From Calditrichota bacterium (GTDB lineage: Bacteria > CLD3): 64,000 bases of DNA. The first letter of the stretch is position 1. Every line of letters begins with the position of its first letter. The DNA is taken from positions 62,001-126,000 of the forward strand of contig QQUF01000035.1 in assembly GCA_008501735.1 (NCBI GenBank), written 5' to 3'. Made by a program: the position numbers and the translations under genes. The notes under the pieces are model-generated. The model searched no databases and was not told the origin of the DNA. It saw only the letters and a program-made list of their open reading frames with translations. This document shows positions 26,409 through 35,402 of this stretch, piece after piece.

Positions 26409-29400
26409 ATGTTCATTCCAAGACACGAAACAAAAGTTTTACAGGAAAAACTAAACCAAGCAATCCAAAATGGAATTGGTTCAACAATTCTAATTTCAGG
26501 TGAACCCGGAATCGGTAAAACTACTTTAATCAAAAATTTTATGGACAATTGCGATGCCACTTCTGAAAAGAATGTCCTTACAGCAGTTGGTTCTTGTCTC
26601 GATATGGACGGAGTTTCTCGTGGTTTTCTTCCTTGGAGAGAAGTCTTAATTGAACTTGATGCAGACAAAGCAGCTGGAAAAGACGAAGAGAAAAAAACTA
26701 ACTTCAAAAAGATTGTAAAAACAGTTTTCGATGAAGCAGGTTCACAATGGCTTGAAGCAATTCCTGTAATCGGAGACATTTCTTCGGCTATTTTTGAGAC
26801 TGCAAAGACAATCTCAAAAGACGAATTAATTGATGTTGAAACAGGAGATACAAAAAAACTTGCTTTAAAAGACAGACTCAAAAATGTGGCAAAAGAATGC
26901 ACAGGAGAATGGCTGAATGTAATTCCTGTTGTAGGAAATTTGTCAGCTGCGATTTACAAAACTACGAATGCGATTCAGAAATCTAAACAAATGACTTATT
27001 CGCAAAATCAGCAAGACTTTTTTATTCGAGTGATGAGTCGTTTTCGAGAACTTGCTGAGAACAATCCTGTAATTATTTATATTGACGACTTGCAATGGGC
27101 AGATATTTCTTCGATGAATCTGTTTTTCTATTTGGCAAAGAATCTTAAAGACTCAACCTATCCAATGGTTCTAATCGGTTCGTTCAGACCACAAGACGTG
27201 AAAGATGGAAGGCTCAATCCAATTTCGGGTGAAATGGAACGACATCCTTGGGAAGAAAAAATGAACAATCTTGACCGCTACGATGCAGCAAAATTGATTG
27301 AAGTTTCTTATTTAAACCAAAATCAAATTGGTTCTTACATTGATTTACAATTTCCACAAAATGAATTCGGTGCCAAGTTTAAAGATGAAATTGTAAACCT
27401 TACGAGAGGCAATTCTCTTTTTGTAAGAGAACTTCTTCTGAATCTTGAAGAACGGAAAATCATTTATGAAAAAGATGGAACATATTTTTCAGATGAAACT
27501 CTAGACCTTTCGACTTTGCCAAAGACAGTTTCGGGAGTAATTAAAGAAAGATTTCAAAGGTTAAGTGAAGATTTACAGGAAGTCTTGCAAATTGCTTCGG
27601 CTCAGGGAAGTGATTTTTCACTCGAATTAATTGCTTCAATTCTTGAAGTAAACAATTTCAAACTCAGTAAGAAGATTAATACACTTCAACAAAAGTATTC
27701 ACTTGTTCTCAAATCCGAGACAGTTTATGACAAACTTAAGAAGATTTATAATTTCACTCACAATTTAGTTCAAAAATATATTTACTACCAAATGACAGAA
27801 GATTTCAGATTGGATTTACACAGTGCTTTGGTGGAGACTTTAGAATCATTTTTTGAAGGTGATGAAATTTATAAGATTGCTGAACCTTACTCTTACCACT
27901 TTGGAATTGCAAATGGAATTATCGATGAAAATGGAAAATTAATAATCGAAAATAATTTTGATGAGGAAAGTTTACAAAAATATTTGGAATTCCAAAATCT
28001 TCTTGCTGAAAAATTTAAAAATAATTACCAAAACGAAGAAGCTTTAGAAAAATTTTTCAAAATCATTGAACTTGCTAAACTTTTATCTGACAAGAAAAAT
28101 GAATTGAATGCAAAATTAGAAATTTCTCAAGTTTTCGGAATATTCGGAAATTTAGATAATGCCATTTCTTTTTGTGAAAAAGTTATCAAAAAGTCAAGGA
28201 AATTAGGTTTAAAAATAATTGAGTCAGATAGCCTAATTGTAAGAGGAAGGATTTATATACGACAAGGGTTCTACGATGAATCAATGGATTGCTATCAACA
28301 ATCTTTAGAGATAAAGAAAAATTTAGGCGATTTAAAAGCCGTTGCAAAAATACTATCCTATATTGGAAGGATTTATGCTGAAAAAGGTTATTACAATGAA
28401 GCATTGGAATTTTTTTCAAATTCTATAAAAGCATTTGAAGAAATCGGTAAACCTCAAGAAACATCATTTGCTTATATTGGAATGGGCAATATCTACAGAG
28501 ATAAAGGAGATTACGACAAAGCATTGGAATTTTATAACAAACTCTTAGAAGATGAGAAAATGAGAAAAAATGGAAATGCACAATCAGTAATACTCAATAT
28601 AGGAAATATACACTACGAACGAGGTGAATATGAAGAAGCAATAAAATGCTATAACCAAGTTTGGGAATTTAGTAAAAAGACAGGTCACAAAAGAGGAATT
28701 GCTATGGCTAAGGGAAACTTGGGTTATGTTTATGTTGATCAAACTTTATACGGTAAAGCCATTGAGTATGGCGAAGAATATTTAAAAATTAGCCAAGAGT
28801 TAGGAGAAAAAGTTTCAATCGGATATGCATATTCACTTTTGGGAACAATTTATTTCAGATTAGAGAAATTTGAAAAGGCATTTTCCTATCAAAAAAAACG
28901 ATTGGCAATTTTTGAAGAAATTGGATTTAAAATAGGCATTGGAAACGCCTTAGTATCACTTGGCTCGCTTTACCCAATTTTTGGCGATTATGAAAAAGCA
29001 ATTCAACACTTACTAAGAGCTTTGAAAATTGTCAAAGAAATAGGGGATAAAAAAGAAATTGCAAATATTTACGGTTATTTAGCTGCAATTTACTCCGACA
29101 AAGGAGATTATGCAAAAGCAATGTCTTATTTTAATAAGGAATTAAAAATCTTAGAGGAGTTGGATAATGAAAGAAACAAAGTTACTTGCTTATCAAGAAT
29201 CGGAAATGTTCATTTGCTTAAAGGTGAATTTAATGAGGCTAAATATTTTTTCCAAGAATGCATAAAAATTTTAGAGCAATTTAATGCCCCAGCTGATATT
29301 TCTGTAATTTGGGGGAAAATAGGAAGAATTCACATTCAAGAAGGAAATTTTGAAGAAGCTCAAAATTTATTTGAAAAAGGTCTTGATGCATTAAAAAACA

Positions 29401-29807
29401 GTCCAAAAAAATATAATATTGCAGAAATATGCCTTAATAAGGCAAAATTACTTTTTCAACTAAAGGATTATGAAAAATCCCAAAAAGCTAACGATGAGTG
29501 TTTAACTCTGTTTAAAAAAGTGGGTAGAAAAGACAAAGAGGCAAAACAGTTTTTATTTGAAAGCAATATTCTTTCCCTAAAATTAAATTTCATACTTAAT
29601 GACAAAGTAAATCCACCTCAAGAACTTCTCGAAATGCTTTCGCAAACAAAAGACGAAGAAGAAAAAGCAACTCTCAATTACGAACTTTGGAAAATGACTT
29701 CAGAAGAAAAATACAAAATTGAAGCATCAAAACTCTACCAAGAATTATATTCTAAAATTCCAAATTTCGAATACAAAAAACGCATCGAAGAACTTTCCCA
29801 AACCTAA
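26409..29807 (+). CDS. STAND-like NTPase with TPR array, copy 3
   Basis: A 1132-residue protein, the same length as copy 1 and collinear with it at an offset of 6453 bp. The NTPase half and the last ~205 residues are nearly or completely identical to copy 1. The segment from about 535 to 690, covering the first TPRs, is strongly divergent, and 690-920 is moderately divergent. Walker A and Walker B (VIIYIDDLQWAD) are intact. The pattern of a changed sensor segment between unchanged ends suggests diversification of ligand recognition or mosaic gene conversion. The N-terminal signature MFIPRHETKVLQ differs from copy 1 by one residue in this stretch (E9K). No effector domain is seen. Confidence 0.82.
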   Translation: MFIPRHETKVLQEKLNQAIQNGIGSTILISGEPGIGKTTLIKNFMDNCDATSEKNVLTAVGSCLDMDGVSRGFLPWREVLIELDADKAAGKDEEKKTNFKKIVKTVFDEAGSQWLEAIPVIGDISSAIFETAKTISKDELIDVETGDTKKLALKDRLKNVAKECTGEWLNVIPVVGNLSAAIYKTTNAIQKSKQMTYSQNQQDFFIRVMSRFRELAENNPVIIYIDDLQWADISSMNLFFYLAKNLKDSTYPMVLIGSFRPQDVKDGRLNPISGEMERHPWEEKMNNLDRYDAAKLIEVSYLNQNQIGSYIDLQFPQNEFGAKFKDEIVNLTRGNSLFVRELLLNLEERKIIYEKDGTYFSDETLDLSTLPKTVSGVIKERFQRLSEDLQEVLQIASAQGSDFSLELIASILEVNNFKLSKKINTLQQKYSLVLKSETVYDKLKKIYNFTHNLVQKYIYYQMTEDFRLDLHSALVETLESFFEGDEIYKIAEPYSYHFGIANGIIDENGKLIIENNFDEESLQKYLEFQNLLAEKFKNNYQNEEALEKFFKIIELAKLLSDKKNELNAKLEISQVFGIFGNLDNAISFCEKVIKKSRKLGLKIIESDSLIVRGRIYIRQGFYDESMDCYQQSLEIKKNLGDLKAVAKILSYIGRIYAEKGYYNEALEFFSNSIKAFEEIGKPQETSFAYIGMGNIYRDKGDYDKALEFYNKLLEDEKMRKNGNAQSVILNIGNIHYERGEYEEAIKCYNQVWEFSKKTGHKRGIAMAKGNLGYVYVDQTLYGKAIEYGEEYLKISQELGEKVSIGYAYSLLGTIYFRLEKFEKAFSYQKKRLAIFEEIGFKIGIGNALVSLGSLYPIFGDYEKAIQHLLRALKIVKEIGDKKEIANIYGYLAAIYSDKGDYAKAMSYFNKELKILEELDNERNKVTCLSRIGNVHLLKGEFNEAKYFFQECIKILEQFNAPADISVIWGKIGRIHIQEGNFEEAQNLFEKGLDALKNSPKKYNIAEICLNKAKLLFQLKDYEKSQKANDECLTLFKKVGRKDKEAKQFLFESNILSLKLNFILNDKVNPPQELLEMLSQTKDEEEKATLNYELWKMTSEEKYKIEASKLYQELYSKIPNFEYKKRIEELSQT

Positions 29808-30055
29808 GGCAAACCCCAAATGTTCATTCCAAGACACGAAACAGAAGTTTTACAGAAAAAGCTAACTCAAGCAATCGAAAATGGAATTGGCTCAACAATT
29901 CTAATCTCTGGTGAACCTGGAATCGGTAAAACTACTCTCATTAAAAATTTTATGGACAACTGCGACAGCACTTCTGAAAAGAACGTCTTAACAGCAATTG
30001 GTTCTTGCTTGGATATGGACGGAGTTTCAAGAGGCTTTCTTCCTTGGAGAGAAGT
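29192..30055 (+). repeat. 864-bp near-identical block, second copy
   Basis: Partner of 22739-23602. It spans the end of gene 3, the spacer and the start of gene 4. The identity stops at a silent T/C difference at 30056, and upstream of 29192 differences become frequent. Confidence 0.9.
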
Positions 30056-32591
30056 CTTAATTGAACTTGATGCAGACAAAGCAGCAGGTAAAGATGAGGA
30101 AAAGAAGTCTAACTTTAAAAAAATAGTAAAAACTGTTTTCGATGAAGCAGGTTCTCAGTGGCTTGAAGCAATTCCTGTAATCGGAGACATTTCTTCTGCA
30201 ATTTTTGAGACTGCAAAGACAATCTCAAAAGACGAATTAATTGATGTTGAAACAGGAGATACAAAAAAACTTGCTTTAAAAGACAGACTCAAAAATGTTG
30301 CAAAAGAATGTACAGGAGAATGGCTGAATGTAATTCCTGTTGTAGGAAATTTGTCAGCTGCGATTTACAAAACTACGAATGCGATTCAGAAATCTAAGAA
30401 AATTAGTTACGCACAAAATCAGCAAGACTTTTTCATTCACGTAATGTCTCAGCTTCGTGAACTTGCAGAACACAACCCTGTTATGATTTACGTTGACGAT
30501 TTGCAATGGGCTGACATTTCTTCGATGAATCTGTTTTTCTATTTGGCAAAGAACTTGAAAGATTCACCTTATCCAATGGTTTTAATTGGCTCATTCCGAC
30601 CTCAAGACGTGAAAGATGGAAGACTCAATCCAATTTCAGGCGAAATTGAGCGTCATCCTTGGGAAGAAAAAATTAATAACTTGAAACGTTACGATGCAGC
30701 AGAGTTCGTTGAAGTTTCTTACTTAAATCAAAAACAAATTTCATCTTACATTGATTTGCAGTTTCCAAAGAATGAATTCAGCGAAAAGTTTAAAGAGGAA
30801 ATAGTAAATCTCACAAGAGGTAATTCGCTTTTTGTTCGGGAACTTTTACTTAACCTTGAAGAACGAAAAATCATTTTTGTAAAAAACGGAACTTACTTTG
30901 CAGACGAAACATTAGATATTTCAACTTTACCACAAACAGTTACAGGAATTATTGAGGAAAGATTTCAAAGGCTTAGTGAAGATTTGCAGGAGATTTTGCA
31001 AATTGCTTCTGCACAAGGAAGTGATTTTTCTTTGGAATTAATTAGTGCAATTTTAGAAATTAAGACATTCAAACTTAGTACAAAGATGAATGCCTTACAG
31101 CAGAAGTATTCACTTGTCCTAAAGTCAGAGACAGTTTATGACAAACTCAAAAAGATTTACAATTTCACTCACAACTTAGTTCAAAAATACATTTACTACC
31201 AAATGAGTGAGGATTTCAGATTAGATTTACACAGTGCTTTGGTTGACACTTTGGAAGACTTTTTTGAAGGAGAAGAAATTTACAAAGTTGCAGAACCTTA
31301 CTCTTATCACTTTGGAGTTGCGAATGGAATTATTGATGAAAACGGGAAACTGCAAATTGAAAATGAAATTGAAAAAGAGAGTTTGAAGAAGTATTTGGAG
31401 TTTCAAAAATACTTAGCAGATAATTTGAAAAAGAGTTATCAAAATGAAGAAGCAATTTCTAAATATTCTGAACTTTGTGAAATTGCAAAACTTCTGGGTG
31501 ACAAGAAATTAGAAATGAAATTTAGACTAACCTTAGCTCAAATTTATTTTAGAGTCTCTCAATATGAAAAAGCACTTTCATTTTCTAAAGAGGCTTTGGA
31601 AGAGTGTAAAAAATACAATTTGAGAATGCAAGAAGCAGATTTTCATTTAGAGGTTGGGAATTCATTAAGCGTACAAGGTAATAAAGAAGAGTCAAGGAAA
31701 CATTACGAACAATCTTTAGCACTTTATGAAGAATTAAATGACAAAATTGGACAAGCAAATGTGTTAGGAAATATTGGGAATCTTTTTGATAAGATAAATG
31801 AATCTAAAGTAGCTGAAGAATATTTTAGAAAAGCATTAAAGCTAAATAACGAACTTGGAAATAAATCAGGAGCTTCAAAAAATATCGGAAATATAGGTGT
31901 TATTTATGGGGTAAAAGGTGAGTTTGATAAATGTCTAAAATACTTTGAAGATTCTTCCGAGATGAGAAAAGGCAGCAATGACAAAAATGGAATTGCCTTG
32001 AATATTGGAAATATGGGAGCTGTTTATGGAAACAAAGGTGAGTTTGATAAAGCTTTAAAATGCTATAAAGAAAGTTTAAAAATTAGCGAAGAGATTGGTG
32101 ACCGAAGTAATCTCTCTCATTTTTTTGCAAACATTGGACTAATTTATAGTTATAAATGTGAGTTTGAAGATGCTTTGGAATTCCTTCATAAAAGTTTAAA
32201 AATTAATGAGGAAATTGGATTTAAGGGTGGAAAATTATATACTTTAAGATTGATGGCAATAGCTTACTACAGAATAAAAAATTACCCTAAAACCAAAGAA
32301 TGTTTTGAAAAAATATTGGGACTCTCAAGTAGTCTAAATTTCGAACTTAGAGTTATAGAACAAAAAATGAATTTTAAACTTGGAGACTCCAAAAACCCTC
32401 CTAAAAAGCTTCTCAAAATGCTTGCTGAAACAGAAGACAAAGAAGAAATTGCAAACCTCAAGTACGAACTCTGGAGAATGACTTCCGAAGAGGAATACAG
32501 AATTGAAGCATTAAAACTCTTCCAAGAATTATATTCTAATTATCCTTACTTTATTTACAAAGAGAGTATCGATAAACTTTCCTCTAAATAA
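29820..32591 (+). CDS. STAND-like NTPase with TPR array, copy 4
   Basis: A 923-residue paralogue. The Walker A region is identical to copy 2. Before Walker B the sequence departs from the others (KKISYAQNQQDFFIHVMSQL, then VMIYVDDLQWAD), so the constant half is itself a mosaic. About seven TPRs (560-850) include an unusually regular set with the GxVYGNKGEFDKALK pattern repeated three times. The tail begins NPPKKLLKMLAET near residue 859. It is shorter than copies 1-3 because TPR units are absent from the middle, not because of a frameshift; the reading frame is intact throughout. Expected location cytoplasmic; no signal or membrane helix. Confidence 0.82.
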   Translation: MFIPRHETEVLQKKLTQAIENGIGSTILISGEPGIGKTTLIKNFMDNCDSTSEKNVLTAIGSCLDMDGVSRGFLPWREVLIELDADKAAGKDEEKKSNFKKIVKTVFDEAGSQWLEAIPVIGDISSAIFETAKTISKDELIDVETGDTKKLALKDRLKNVAKECTGEWLNVIPVVGNLSAAIYKTTNAIQKSKKISYAQNQQDFFIHVMSQLRELAEHNPVMIYVDDLQWADISSMNLFFYLAKNLKDSPYPMVLIGSFRPQDVKDGRLNPISGEIERHPWEEKINNLKRYDAAEFVEVSYLNQKQISSYIDLQFPKNEFSEKFKEEIVNLTRGNSLFVRELLLNLEERKIIFVKNGTYFADETLDISTLPQTVTGIIEERFQRLSEDLQEILQIASAQGSDFSLELISAILEIKTFKLSTKMNALQQKYSLVLKSETVYDKLKKIYNFTHNLVQKYIYYQMSEDFRLDLHSALVDTLEDFFEGEEIYKVAEPYSYHFGVANGIIDENGKLQIENEIEKESLKKYLEFQKYLADNLKKSYQNEEAISKYSELCEIAKLLGDKKLEMKFRLTLAQIYFRVSQYEKALSFSKEALEECKKYNLRMQEADFHLEVGNSLSVQGNKEESRKHYEQSLALYEELNDKIGQANVLGNIGNLFDKINESKVAEEYFRKALKLNNELGNKSGASKNIGNIGVIYGVKGEFDKCLKYFEDSSEMRKGSNDKNGIALNIGNMGAVYGNKGEFDKALKCYKESLKISEEIGDRSNLSHFFANIGLIYSYKCEFEDALEFLHKSLKINEEIGFKGGKLYTLRLMAIAYYRIKNYPKTKECFEKILGLSSSLNFELRVIEQKMNFKLGDSKNPPKKLLKMLAETEDKEEIANLKYELWRMTSEEEYRIEALKLFQELYSNYPYFIYKESIDKLSSK

Positions 32592-32603
32592 GGCAAATCC
32601 CAA

Positions 32604-35390
32604 ATGTTCATTCCAAGACACGAAACAGAAGTTCTACAAGAAAAACTAAACCAAGCAATCGAAAATGGAATCGGTTCAACAATACTAATTTCGGGTGAAC
32701 CCGGAATTGGTAAAACTACTCTCGTTAAAAATTTTATGGACAACTGCGACAGCACTTCTGAAAAGAACGTCTTAACAGCAGTTGGTTCTTGCTTGGATAT
32801 GGACGGAGTTTCTCGTGGTTTTCTTCCTTGGAGAGAAGTTCTAATTGAACTTGACGCAGACAAAGCAGCGGGTAAAGACAAAGAGAAAAAATTTAACTTT
32901 AAAAAAATAGTAAAAACTGTTTTCGATGAAGCAGGTTCACAGTGGCTTGAAGCAATTCCTGTTATCGGAGACATTTCTTCTGCAATCTTTGAAACTGCTA
33001 GAACAATCTCAAAAGATGAACTCATCGACACAGAGACAGGCGATTCCAAGAAACTTGCCTTAAAAGACAGACTCAAAAACGTAGCAAAAGAATGTACAGG
33101 AGAATGGTTAAATGTAATTCCTGTCGTAGGAAATCTGTCAGCAGCGATTTACAAAACAACAACTGCAATTCAGAAATCTAAGCAAGTAACTTACTCGCAA
33201 AACCAACAAGACTTTTTCATTCGAATGATGAACAGATTCAGAGAATTAGCGGAAACAAATCCAGTTGTGATTTACGTTGACGACTTGCAATGGGCAGATA
33301 TTTCTTCAATGAATTTATTTTTCTACTTAGCCAAAAACCTTAAAGATTCACCTTATCCTTTAGTTCTGATTGGTTCATTTCGACCAGAAGATATAAAGAA
33401 TGGAAGATTAAATCCAATTTCTGGTGAAATAGAAAGACATCCTTGGGAAGAGAAAATTAATAATTTGAATCGTTACGGTGCAGTTGTGGAAATAAAAATT
33501 AGTTACTTGAGTAATAATCAAATCTTAGATTTTATAAATTTACAATTTCCGCAAAATGAGTTTTCTAATGGGTTCAAAAACGAAATTATCAATCTTACGA
33601 GAGGCAATTCACTTTTTGTCAAAGAGTTAATTTTGAATTTACAGGAAAGAGGAATCATATTCCAAGTTGATGGAAAATTTTATTCAGATGAGACTTTGGA
33701 TTTATCAACTTTACCAACAACTGTTTCGGGTGTAATTGAAGAAAGATTCCAAAGGCTTAGCGAAGATTTACAAGAAGTTTTACAAATTGCCTCAGTGCAA
33801 GGAAGTGATTTTTCTTTAGAATTAATAAGCACTGTCTTAGAAGAAAATAATTTCAAACTTTTAAAAAAGGTTCAAGATTTACAACAAAAATATTCTCTAA
33901 TCTTGAAATCTGAGACAGTTTACGATAAACTGAAAAAGATTTATGAATTTGTCCACAACTTGGTTCAGAAATATATTTACTACCAAATGAGTGAGGATTT
34001 TAGATTAGGCTTACACGGAATTTTGGCAGAAACTTTGGAGTCATTTTTTGAAGGTGATGAGATTTTTAAAGTTGCAGAACAGTATTCGTTTCACTTTGGA
34101 GTTGCGAACCAAATTATCTCTGAAAATGGTAAGATTTCTTTTAACAACATTGGAATCGAAAGTGAAAAATTAGACAAATATTTAAAATTCCAAATTTACC
34201 TTGCTGAAAATTATAGGAAAAATTATCAGAACGAAGAGGCAATTAATAAATTATTCGAATTAGTCGAAATCTATAAATTACAATCGAAAAAAGAAGCCGA
34301 AGTAAAAACCAAATTAAAGATTTCAAAAACTTATTCTCTAATGGGTGAGTTTGGAAAAGCGTTACCAATTTCGGAAAAATGTCTTGCCGATTCGGAAGAG
34401 CATAATTTTAGAGATTTGTTTGGGATTGCACAAAATCAAATTGGCTTAATTTCTATGAACCAAGGTAACTTTGAGAAGGCTTTAGAATTTTACAAAAGCT
34501 CTTTGGAAATCAGTACGGAATTAGGAGATAAAGCTAAAATTTCAGAAACAATCTCACTAATAGGTCTAATTTATTCGGACAAAGGTGAATTAGACAAAGC
34601 AATGCAGCAGTATCAAAAATCATTGATGATTTGCGAAGAATTGGAAGATAAAGTTGGAATTTCATACGCTTACGGAAATATGGGAAATATTTATTCTTCA
34701 CAAGGAAATAAAGAAAAGGCAATGGAGTGTTGCAAAAAACTTTTGGAAATTAGTGAAGAGATAAAAAACAAACGAGGAATTGCATTTGCGGTTGGCAACA
34801 TTGGAACTCTTTTTTTAGAAGCAAAAGAGTATGCAAAGGCTTTGGATTATTTGCAAAAAGCAAAAAAAATAAGTGAGGAATTAGGCAATAGAAACGGATT
34901 ACTAATAAGTTTTATAAATATTGGGAAAATTTATAAAGCTCAAGGTAACTTTGAAAAAGCAATAGAGTATTTTGACAAATCCATCAAGTTGGCAAAAGAA
35001 TTAGGAATCAAATTTTTCTTAAGCCTACTGCTAATTGGCAAAGCAGAAATATTATTTTTTCTAAAAAACTTGAGTGAAGCTAAAAAAATAATCTCCGAAG
35101 GTTTAGAAATCGCAAAAGAAATAGGCAAAAAAGACGATATTTTCAAAGGTAAACTACTTTCCTCCAAAATAGATTTTGCACTTGGAGACAAGGAAAATCC
35201 ACCAAAACAACTCCTCGAAATACTCACTGAAACAAAAGACAAAGTTGAAATTGCAGATTTAAACTACGAACTTTGGAAAATGACATCTGACAGAAAGTAT
35301 AAAATCGAAGCATTAAACCTCTACCAAAGATTATATTCTAAAACCCAAAAAGATTATTTTAAAAAATACATTGAAGAACTAGAAAACTAA
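32604..35390 (+). CDS. STAND-like NTPase with TPR array, copy 5
   Basis: A 928-residue paralogue with more substitutions in the ATPase half than copies 1-4: GKDKEKKFNFKK in the first insert, FRPEDIKNGRLN after the sensor strand, and YEFVHNLVQKY in the helix that reads YNFTHNLVQKY elsewhere. Walker A (GEPGIGKTTLVKNF) and Walker B (VVIYVDDLQWAD) are intact. The TPR region (about 560-860) has seven or so units, for example IGLIYSDKGELDKAMQQYQ and YGNMGNIYSSQGNKEKAME. The tail starts NPPKQLLEILTET near residue 865. The following spacer (GGTAAGTCACAA) is the most diverged of the five. This copy and copy 6 look older than the 1-4 pairs. Confidence 0.82.
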   Translation: MFIPRHETEVLQEKLNQAIENGIGSTILISGEPGIGKTTLVKNFMDNCDSTSEKNVLTAVGSCLDMDGVSRGFLPWREVLIELDADKAAGKDKEKKFNFKKIVKTVFDEAGSQWLEAIPVIGDISSAIFETARTISKDELIDTETGDSKKLALKDRLKNVAKECTGEWLNVIPVVGNLSAAIYKTTTAIQKSKQVTYSQNQQDFFIRMMNRFRELAETNPVVIYVDDLQWADISSMNLFFYLAKNLKDSPYPLVLIGSFRPEDIKNGRLNPISGEIERHPWEEKINNLNRYGAVVEIKISYLSNNQILDFINLQFPQNEFSNGFKNEIINLTRGNSLFVKELILNLQERGIIFQVDGKFYSDETLDLSTLPTTVSGVIEERFQRLSEDLQEVLQIASVQGSDFSLELISTVLEENNFKLLKKVQDLQQKYSLILKSETVYDKLKKIYEFVHNLVQKYIYYQMSEDFRLGLHGILAETLESFFEGDEIFKVAEQYSFHFGVANQIISENGKISFNNIGIESEKLDKYLKFQIYLAENYRKNYQNEEAINKLFELVEIYKLQSKKEAEVKTKLKISKTYSLMGEFGKALPISEKCLADSEEHNFRDLFGIAQNQIGLISMNQGNFEKALEFYKSSLEISTELGDKAKISETISLIGLIYSDKGELDKAMQQYQKSLMICEELEDKVGISYAYGNMGNIYSSQGNKEKAMECCKKLLEISEEIKNKRGIAFAVGNIGTLFLEAKEYAKALDYLQKAKKISEELGNRNGLLISFINIGKIYKAQGNFEKAIEYFDKSIKLAKELGIKFFLSLLLIGKAEILFFLKNLSEAKKIISEGLEIAKEIGKKDDIFKGKLLSSKIDFALGDKENPPKQLLEILTETKDKVEIADLNYELWKMTSDRKYKIEALNLYQRLYSKTQKDYFKKYIEELEN

Positions 35391-35402
35391 GGTAAGTCAC
35401 AA

